From contig JBDTLT010000160.1 in NCBI GenBank assembly GCA_039934635.1, positions 1-12,428 on the forward strand: DNA of 12,428 nt, written 5' to 3'. Within the stretch, counting starts at the first letter, position 1. Each line of letters begins with the position of its first letter. The position numbers were made by a program, and so were the translations under genes. The stretch is from DATLFA01 sp039934635 (GTDB lineage: Bacteria; Actinomycetota; Acidimicrobiia; Acidimicrobiales; WLNW01). Below the pieces are notes generated by a model. It searched no databases. It saw only the letters and a program-made list of their open reading frames with translations, and was not told the origin of the DNA. Shown piece by piece: positions 6,340-12,428 of the stretch.

Positions 6340-7235
6340 ATCGTCGCCTCCCTACGGCGGTTGCGGCTCACATAGTTGTCGAGCAATCCGACCAACCCGG
6401 CCATGACGAGGCCGAGCACCGACGCGCCGACCACCGCGGTGAACACCTTGGCCGGATCGCCGGTTGCCTCGCGCATGTATTCGAGAACCAATCGACCGAT
6501 ACCGCCTTTCAAACCCGTGGAGATCTCGGCCACGATGGTGCCGATAACTGCCGCGTTCGCGGCGAGGCGCAAGGCGGGCATGAGGTAGGGCACCGCTGCC
6601 GGCAGCCGCAACTTGAACAACGTCGCCGACCACGGTGCGGCATAGCTCGCGAGCAACTCGACCGCGGCGGCGGGAGGAGACGTGAGCCCGCGTAGCGCAC
6701 CGATCGCGATGGGAAAGAACGCAAGGAACGCGGCGATCACCGACACCGACATCCATCGTTGCCAGGTGAACCCGCCGATGTGCAGCCGCCCGCCCCAGCT
6801 GACGACGAGGGGAGCAAGCGCGATCAAGGGCACGGTCTGCGACACGATCAACCAGGGGAGCAGGCCCCGCTCGACCACGCGAAAGCGCGCCATCAAGATG
6901 GCCAGGCCCATGCCGACGAGCACACCGAGCAGCAAGCCAACGGATGCGAGCCGGAACGTGTACCACGCGCCTTCGGCCACGGCTTGCCCGACGGTGCGAG
7001 ACGATCCGCGTTGCTCGGGGCGTCCGAACCGTTGCACCATGTCCCACACGTGGGGCATCGCCCGATTCTCGGACTTGGGCAAGAGCTGTGCGCCGAAGAT
7101 CTTGCCGCCGGCTTCGGGGCCGACCATCTTGTACAGCTCCCAGCCGGCGCACACCAGCAACAGTGCGAGCGCGAACATGACGACCCGGCGAGCGCGCGCT
7201 CGCATGCGGGCACGGCTCGCCTGTCTGTCGCCCAT
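6336..7235 (-). CDS. ABC transporter permease (ThiX/SsuC-like), first of two
   Basis: The membrane protein has 299 residues. A very basic N-terminus (RARARR) precedes membrane segment 1 (about 19-34). A roughly 60-residue extracytoplasmic stretch follows, then further segments at about 97-115, 127-147, 162-181, 222-238 and 264-285. The EAA loop lies at about 193-224 (ELLASYAAPWSATLFKLRLP); its usual Gly is replaced by Ala. The sister permease lacks the long N-terminal extracytoplasmic segment, so the two are not interchangeable. The start is uncertain: ATG 7235 is used here, TTG 7241 would add two residues, and ATG 7205 is also possible; no strong ribosome site is visible. The stop overlaps the ATPase ATG. 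Confidence 0.85.
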   Translation of the reverse strand: MGDRQASRARMRARARRVVMFALALLLVCAGWELYKMVGPEAGGKIFGAQLLPKSENRAMPHVWDMVQRFGRPEQRGSSRTVGQAVAEGAWYTFRLASVGLLLGVLVGMGLAILMARFRVVERGLLPWLIVSQTVPLIALAPLVVSWGGRLHIGGFTWQRWMSVSVIAAFLAFFPIAIGALRGLTSPPAAAVELLASYAAPWSATLFKLRLPAAVPYLMPALRLAANAAVIGTIVAEISTGLKGGIGRLVLEYMREATGDPAKVFTAVVGASVLGLVMAGLVGLLDNYVSRNRRREATI

Positions 7236-7284
7236 CCGCAATCCGCCGCTCTACTTGCCGGTCCGGCGATGATCCGCCGTTGTC

Positions 7285-8304
7285 TCAGGTCTTGGCGGCC
7301 ACATGCTCGCGCACGGCGGGCATCACGTCATTCCCGTAGGCCAACAGCGTCTGTTCCTTGCCGTCATGTTGCAGATAAATTGCGAACTGGTCGACGCCAA
7401 GCCCCTCGAGCTCCTTGAGGCGGGCGACGTGCGTCTCGACCGGACCGAGGATGCAAAAGCGATCGACGACCTCGTCGGGCACGAACTGTGTATGCGTGTT
7501 GCCGGCCCGGCCGTGCTCGTTGTAGTCGTAGTCGGACCTACCGGCGATGTAGTCGGTGAGGGCTTGCGGCACGGCGCCCCCTCCCGCTCCGTAGCGCGAC
7601 ACGATGTCGGCGACATGGTTGCCGACCATGCCTCCGAACCACCGCACTTGATCACGCATGTGCGCGAGGTCGTCACCGACATAGGCCGGCGCGGCGATGC
7701 AGATCTTGACGTCGTCCGGATTGCGCCCGGCCGCCGCGGCGGCGTCTTTGACGGCCTTGATGCTCCACGCCGCGATGTCGGGATCGGCGAGTTGCAGGAT
7801 GAAGCCGTCGCCCACCTCGCCGGCAAGTGCGAGCGCTTTGGGCCCGTACGCCGCGACGTAGATGTCGAGCGCGCTCTTGGCTCCCCAGGGAAAGCGCAAT
7901 TGGTTGCCCTTGTAGTCGACCTCTCGCCCGTTGGCGAGCTCGCGGATGACCGCGATGCTGTCGCGCAGCGTGGCGAGCGTCGTCGGCTTGCCGTTCGCGA
8001 CGCGCACCGCGGAGTCGCCCCGACCGATGCCGCAGATCGTGCGATTGCCGAACATCTCGTTTAGTGTCGCGAACAGCGACGCAGTGACGGTCCAATCTCG
8101 AGTCGCAGGGTTTGTCACCATCGGCCCGACGACCACCTTGCGCGTGTTCGCGAGGATCATCGAATAGATGACGAACGGCTCTTCCCACAAGATGTGGGAG
8201 TCGAACGTCCACACGTACTCGAAACCCTCGAGCTCCGCGAGACGCGCCAATTCGACGGTCTTCGACGCCGGTGGATTCGTCTGCAAGACGACCCCGAACT
8301 CCAT
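7285..8304 (-). CDS. Luciferase-like (LLM class) flavin/F420-dependent oxidoreductase, CPS_4043 type
   Basis: The protein has 339 residues and a bacterial-luciferase TIM-barrel fold. It starts MEFGVVLQTNPPASKTVELA and contains TFDSHILWEEPFVIYS, GPMVTNPATRDW, CGIGRGDSAVR, AAYGPKALALAGEVGDGFILQ, WFGGMVGNHVADIV and NEHGRAGNTH, all characteristic of the TIGR03842 group as I remember it, a family found repeatedly beside dihydropyrimidinase genes. AGGAG stands 8 bases before the ATG. It sits between the semialdehyde dehydrogenase (49 bp) and the transporter. Members exist in F420-lacking proteobacteria, so the cofactor could be FMN; in an actinobacterium F420 is plausible. Its reaction is not established; candidates are reduction of the pyrimidine ring or oxidation of a pathway intermediate. 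It is not RutA-like by overall sequence feel, but this could not be tested. Confidence 0.9.
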   Translation of the reverse strand: MEFGVVLQTNPPASKTVELARLAELEGFEYVWTFDSHILWEEPFVIYSMILANTRKVVVGPMVTNPATRDWTVTASLFATLNEMFGNRTICGIGRGDSAVRVANGKPTTLATLRDSIAVIRELANGREVDYKGNQLRFPWGAKSALDIYVAAYGPKALALAGEVGDGFILQLADPDIAAWSIKAVKDAAAAAGRNPDDVKICIAAPAYVGDDLAHMRDQVRWFGGMVGNHVADIVSRYGAGGGAVPQALTDYIAGRSDYDYNEHGRAGNTHTQFVPDEVVDRFCILGPVETHVARLKELEGLGVDQFAIYLQHDGKEQTLLAYGNDVMPAVREHVAAKT

Positions 8305-8353
8305 TGGTGAGTCTCCTGACTTCGCCTTTTGAACGGGTACGTGGATCGAGACC

Positions 8354-9838
<1,485 letters not shown>

Positions 9839-9845
9839 CTCGCCG

Positions 9846-9849
9846 CCCT
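9846..9849 (-). promoter_or_regulatory. Ribosome binding site deciding the mmsA start
   Basis: AGGG within AAGGGCGGC (minus strand) lies seven bases before ATG 9838 in the 19-bp gap after the dihydropyrimidinase stop. This rules out the in-frame start 63 bases upstream. Confidence 0.55.
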
Positions 9850-9857
9850 TAGTTGGT

Positions 9858-11270
9858 TCAGATGAGATATTGACTGAGACCACGCGGCACATAGCGCCCA
9901 TGGCCTTTGCGCCCCACGTATTGGTTGTTGTCGATCACGACAGTGCCCCGGCTGACCACCGTATCGACCTTGCCGTCGATGACCGTGCCTTCGTACGCCG
10001 AGTAGTCCATGTTCATGTGGTGGGTCTCGACGCTGATGCGCGTCTTTGCGTTGGGGTCGTAGATCACGATGTCGGCATCGGACCCGGGCGCGAGTACGCC
10101 CTTCTTCGGGTAGAGGCCGAACATGCGCGCCGGTGTGGTGGCACAGAGCTCGACCCAACGCGAAAGCCCGATCTCACCGTTCACTACACCTTGATAGATG
10201 GTGTCCATGCGGTGCTCGACGCCACCGATGCCATTGGGGATCTTCGAGAAGTTGCCGACTCCCAGTTCCTTCTGTTCCTTGAAACAGAAGGGGCAATGGT
10301 CGGTGGCCACGACCGAGAGATCGTTGGTGCGCAGGTACTGCCACAGCGCCGCCTGATGCCCCTCGGATCGCCGGCGGATCGGCGTCGAGCACACATATTT
10401 CGCGCCTTCGAACCCGGGCAGCGACATGTGCTCTTCGTAGCTGAAGTAGAGATACTGCGGGCATGTCTCGCCGAACACGTTGGCCCCCATGCCGCGTGCA
10501 CGAGCAACCGTCTCGACCGCTTCTTTGGCCGACATGTGCACAACGTAGAGCGGGCACTTGGCCACCTTGGCCAACATGATGGCGCGGTGCGTGGCTTCTT
10601 CTTCCATCTCGACGGGCCGGGTGTCGGTGTGGAACCGAGGGTCGGTCTCGCCGCGTGCGATCGCCTGCGCGATCAACACGTCGATGGCAGTGCCGTTCTC
10701 GGCGTGCATCATCAACATCGAACCGTTTTCGGCGGCAACCTGCATGGCCCGCAAGATCTGGCCGTCGTCGCTGTAGAACACACCGGGGTACGCCATGAAC
10801 AGTTTGAAGCTGGTGATGCCTTCGTGGTCCGAGAGATAGCGCATGGCTTTGAGGCTCTCGTCGTCGACCCCGCCGATGATCTGATGAAAGCCATAGTCGA
10901 TGGCGCAGTTGCCTTCGGCCTTGCGATGCCAATCAGCCAACCCGTCTTGCACGTTGCCGCCGAAGGTCTGGACGGCGAAGTCGATGATGGTGGTCGTGCC
11001 GCCCCACGCCGCTGCGCGCGAACCCGTCTCGAATGTGTCGGACGCGAACGTGCCGCCGAAGGGCAACTCCATGTGCGTGTGCGCGTCGACCCCGCCGGGG
11101 ATCACGTACTTGCCGGTCGCGTCGATCACGCGGTCGGCGTTGATACCCAACGTCGCCGCCTGGCCGGGCTGCAGCAGCGCGGCAATGGTCTCGCCCTCGA
11201 CGAGCACGTCGGCGGCCGAAGCGCCGGTGGCGCTGACGACCGTGCCGTTGTTGATGAGGATGCGGGCCAT
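9858..11270 (-). CDS. hydA: Dihydropyrimidinase / D-hydantoinase
   Basis: The enzyme has 470 residues and belongs to the cyclic amidohydrolases. It hydrolyses dihydrouracil or dihydrothymine to N-carbamoyl-beta-amino acids, and often hydantoins as well. The binuclear zinc site is complete: H64 and H66 in DAHTHME, carbamylated K156 in TSFKLFMAYPG, H189 in MMHAEN, H245 in VVHMS and D324 in VATDHCPF. Y161 is the likely transition-state tyrosine, and NGIGGVE (346-352) lies in the substrate pocket. The more usual CSPPLR reads CSTPIRR. The start at ATG 11270 follows GGAGGAA by six bases and gives the standard opening MARILINNGTVV; an upstream start at 11339 would run into the beta-ureidopropionase. 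It lies 25 bp from that gene, matching consecutive steps in the reductive pathway. Dihydropyrimidinase versus hydantoinase preference cannot be told from sequence. Confidence 0.94.
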   Translation of the reverse strand: MARILINNGTVVSATGASAADVLVEGETIAALLQPGQAATLGINADRVIDATGKYVIPGGVDAHTHMELPFGGTFASDTFETGSRAAAWGGTTTIIDFAVQTFGGNVQDGLADWHRKAEGNCAIDYGFHQIIGGVDDESLKAMRYLSDHEGITSFKLFMAYPGVFYSDDGQILRAMQVAAENGSMLMMHAENGTAIDVLIAQAIARGETDPRFHTDTRPVEMEEEATHRAIMLAKVAKCPLYVVHMSAKEAVETVARARGMGANVFGETCPQYLYFSYEEHMSLPGFEGAKYVCSTPIRRRSEGHQAALWQYLRTNDLSVVATDHCPFCFKEQKELGVGNFSKIPNGIGGVEHRMDTIYQGVVNGEIGLSRWVELCATTPARMFGLYPKKGVLAPGSDADIVIYDPNAKTRISVETHHMNMDYSAYEGTVIDGKVDTVVSRGTVVIDNNQYVGRKGHGRYVPRGLSQYLI

Positions 11271-11274
11271 CTCG

Positions 11275-11281
11275 TTCCTCC
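11275..11281 (-). promoter_or_regulatory. Ribosome binding site deciding the dihydropyrimidinase start
   Basis: GGAGGAA (minus strand) ends four bases before ATG 11270, in the 25-bp gap behind the beta-ureidopropionase stop. It is one of the best Shine-Dalgarno sequences in the operon. Confidence 0.7.
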
Positions 11282-11295
11282 AGGTGTGGGTCAGG

Positions 11296-12138
11296 TCAGT
11301 CTTTGGTGAGATCGCCGTAGGCGTCGGGGCGGCGATCACGGTAGAACGCCCAGCGATCGCGCACGACCTTGATGAGGTCCATGTCGAGATCGCGCACGAT
11401 CAACTCTGGCTTGTTGGCGTCGCCGGTGTCACCGACGAATTTGCCTTCCGGGTCTACGAAGTAACTGGTGCCGTAGAAATCGTCGTCGCCAAGGGGCTCG
11501 ATGCCGACGCGGTTGATCGCGCCGATGTAGTACTCGTTGGCGACCGCCGCCGCGGGCTGCTCGAGCTTCCACAGATACGACGACAGGCCGCGGCTCGTCG
11601 CTGACGGGTTGAACACGATCTCGGCCCCGTTGACACCGAGCGCGCGCCAGCCTTCGGGGAAGTGGCGGTCGTAGCAGATGTAGACGCCGACCTTGCCGAC
11701 CGCGGTGTCGAACACCGGATACCCACCGTCGCCGGGACGGAAATAGAACTTCTCCCAGAACCCCTGCACGTGCGGAATGTGTTGCTTGCGGTACTTGCCG
11801 AGGTAGGTGCCGTCGGCATCGACCACCGCGGCAGTGTTGTAGTACAGGCCTTCCCGAACCCGTTCGTACATCGGCAAGACCATCACGGTGCCGAGCTCTT
11901 TGGCCACCGACTGGAACCGCTGTGTGGTCGGCCCGGCGGGGATCTCTTCGGTGTACTCGTAGTAGGCCGGGTCTTGCACCTGGCAGAAGTACGGGCCGTA
12001 GAAGAGCTCTTGGAAGCACATGACCTGTGCTCCTTGCGCTGCGGCGTCGCGGGCGGCTTCTTCGTGCCGGTCGATCATCGATTCTTTGTCGCCGGTCCAC
12101 TCGGTTTGCAGCAACGCGGCTCGCACTGTTCTTGACAT
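11296..12138 (-). CDS. Beta-ureidopropionase (N-carbamoyl-beta-alanine amidohydrolase), nitrilase family
   Basis: This carbon-nitrogen hydrolase has 280 residues. The catalytic triad is E44 (CFQELF), K118 (YRKQHIP) and C155 (YICYDRHFPEGW). NGAEIVFNPSAT (170-181), AINRVG (207-212) and DFYGTSYFVDPEG (220-232) closely match eukaryotic-type beta-ureidopropionase in my memory of that family, better than N-carbamoylputrescine amidase. It would turn N-carbamoyl-beta-alanine (or the thymine-derived analogue) into beta-alanine, CO2 and ammonia. At 280 residues it lacks the roughly 70-80 residue N-terminal extension of the animal enzyme. Many bacteria use an unrelated M20-type amidase for this step. 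GGAG precedes the ATG by six bases; it is 18 bp from the upstream oxidoreductase and 25 bp from the dihydropyrimidinase. Confidence 0.9.
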   Translation of the reverse strand: MSRTVRAALLQTEWTGDKESMIDRHEEAARDAAAQGAQVMCFQELFYGPYFCQVQDPAYYEYTEEIPAGPTTQRFQSVAKELGTVMVLPMYERVREGLYYNTAAVVDADGTYLGKYRKQHIPHVQGFWEKFYFRPGDGGYPVFDTAVGKVGVYICYDRHFPEGWRALGVNGAEIVFNPSATSRGLSSYLWKLEQPAAAVANEYYIGAINRVGIEPLGDDDFYGTSYFVDPEGKFVGDTGDANKPELIVRDLDMDLIKVVRDRWAFYRDRRPDAYGDLTKD

Positions 12139-12156
12139 TCGCGACTCCGATCTGTC

Positions 12157-12428
12157 TCAGGATTGCCCGTTGGCAAACGTGTCGATCATCAATCGTACGT
12201 CGTCGCCGAGGGGGTACAAGATGGGGCACGTGCAGCCGGCGGCGACGTACTCGGCGACCTTGGCCCGGCACTCGTCGGGGGTGCCCGAGGCGGTGATCAT
12301 CTGGACGATGTCGTCGGGCACGAGCTTGGACGCCGCCACGACCTGATCGTGCGTCGCGGGCCAGGTGAGCACCTCGCCGATCGCATCGAGGAGCGACGCC
12401 GGCACGCCGGACGCCTTCATGATGTGCG
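12157..12428 (-). CDS. Luciferase-like flavin/F420-dependent oxidoreductase, C-terminal end only
   Basis: Only the last 89 residues are in the window; the gene continues past the right edge. The segment SGTPDECRAKVAEYVAAGCTCPILYPLGDD followed by MIDTFANG, split here only for description, is the usual end of LLM-class oxidoreductases: the G(T/P)xExxxxxxxxYxxAG motif, then the final barrel strand and helix. It differs from the complete LLM protein at 7285-8304, whose corresponding end reads LGPVETHVARLKELEGLGVDQ, so this is not a recent duplicate. It is 18 bp upstream of the beta-ureidopropionase gene and clearly in the same operon. Function and cofactor cannot be judged from the fragment. Confidence 0.75.
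   Translation of the reverse strand, partial: HIMKASGVPASLLDAIGEVLTWPATHDQVVAASKLVPDDIVQMITASGTPDECRAKVAEYVAAGCTCPILYPLGDDVRLMIDTFANGQS

Noticed and set aside
3576..7235. Thiamine-precursor (ThiXYZ) transporter as final assignment
   Set aside because: Sequence family fits, but no thiamine biosynthesis gene or TPP riboswitch is visible and the neighbours are catabolic. It is kept only as an alternative.
7240..7284. Hairpin or promoter between the complete LLM oxidoreductase and the first permease
   Set aside because: Only a short GCCGG/CCGGC inverted repeat with a one-base centre and no -35/-10 pair. The gap is too short and GC-rich to support a call.
7285..8304. RutA-type uracil monooxygenase
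   Set aside because: No RutB/RutD/RutF-like genes are present, and the operon carries dihydropyrimidinase, which acts on reduced pyrimidines. The motifs match the CPS_4043 group instead.
9870..11309. Long open frame on the + strand opposite the dihydropyrimidinase (about 479 codons)
   Set aside because: It is a mirror of a GC-rich gene with strong third-position bias. Its translation is rich in His/Arg/Val/Asp with no recognisable domain, while the minus strand encodes a complete enzyme.

Overview
The window is a GC-rich, densely coded piece of chromosome with no mobile elements, tRNA, rRNA or CRISPR. High GC, GTG/TTG starts, an HspR-like MerR regulator next to hsp20 and a luciferase-like F420/FMN oxidoreductase family all suggest an actinobacterium. 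An Acidimicrobiia/Ilumatobacter-like lineage is my guess from the overall look and was not computed.

Left part (1-2400). A truncated Rid-family (YjgF/UK114) gene overlaps a class I/II PLP aminotransferase gene on the + strand. Next is a small heat-shock module: an Hsp20 gene on +, with a strong sigma70-type promoter whose -35 box lies inside a 21-bp near-perfect palindrome. This gene converges on a MerR/HspR-like regulator gene on -, and a GC-rich hairpin terminator with a GAAA loop lies between them.

Right part (2440-12428). One long minus-strand gene train, which looks like a single operon. In transcription order it holds: a luciferase-like oxidoreductase (cut by the window edge), a nitrilase-type beta-ureidopropionase, a dihydropyrimidinase/hydantoinase, a CoA-acylating (methyl)malonate-semialdehyde dehydrogenase, a second complete luciferase-like oxidoreductase of the CPS_4043 type, an ABC importer (permease, ATPase, permease, NMT1/ThiY-like lipoprotein) and a PF04909 amidohydrolase. 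A perfect 12-bp GC hairpin separates the binding-protein gene from the amidohydrolase gene.

Taken together this is a reductive pyrimidine (or hydantoin) uptake and degradation locus. The importer brings in the base, dihydropyrimidinase opens the reduced ring, beta-ureidopropionase releases CO2, ammonia and beta-alanine (or beta-aminoisobutyrate), and the dehydrogenase turns the derived semialdehyde into acetyl-CoA or propionyl-CoA. Two expected steps are not seen: the flavin/Fe-S dihydropyrimidine dehydrogenase and a beta-alanine transaminase. Two luciferase-like oxidoreductases and one unassigned amidohydrolase take up places in the operon instead. That substitution is the most interesting feature of the window: one of the luciferase-like enzymes may perform the ring-reduction step, possibly with F420H2.
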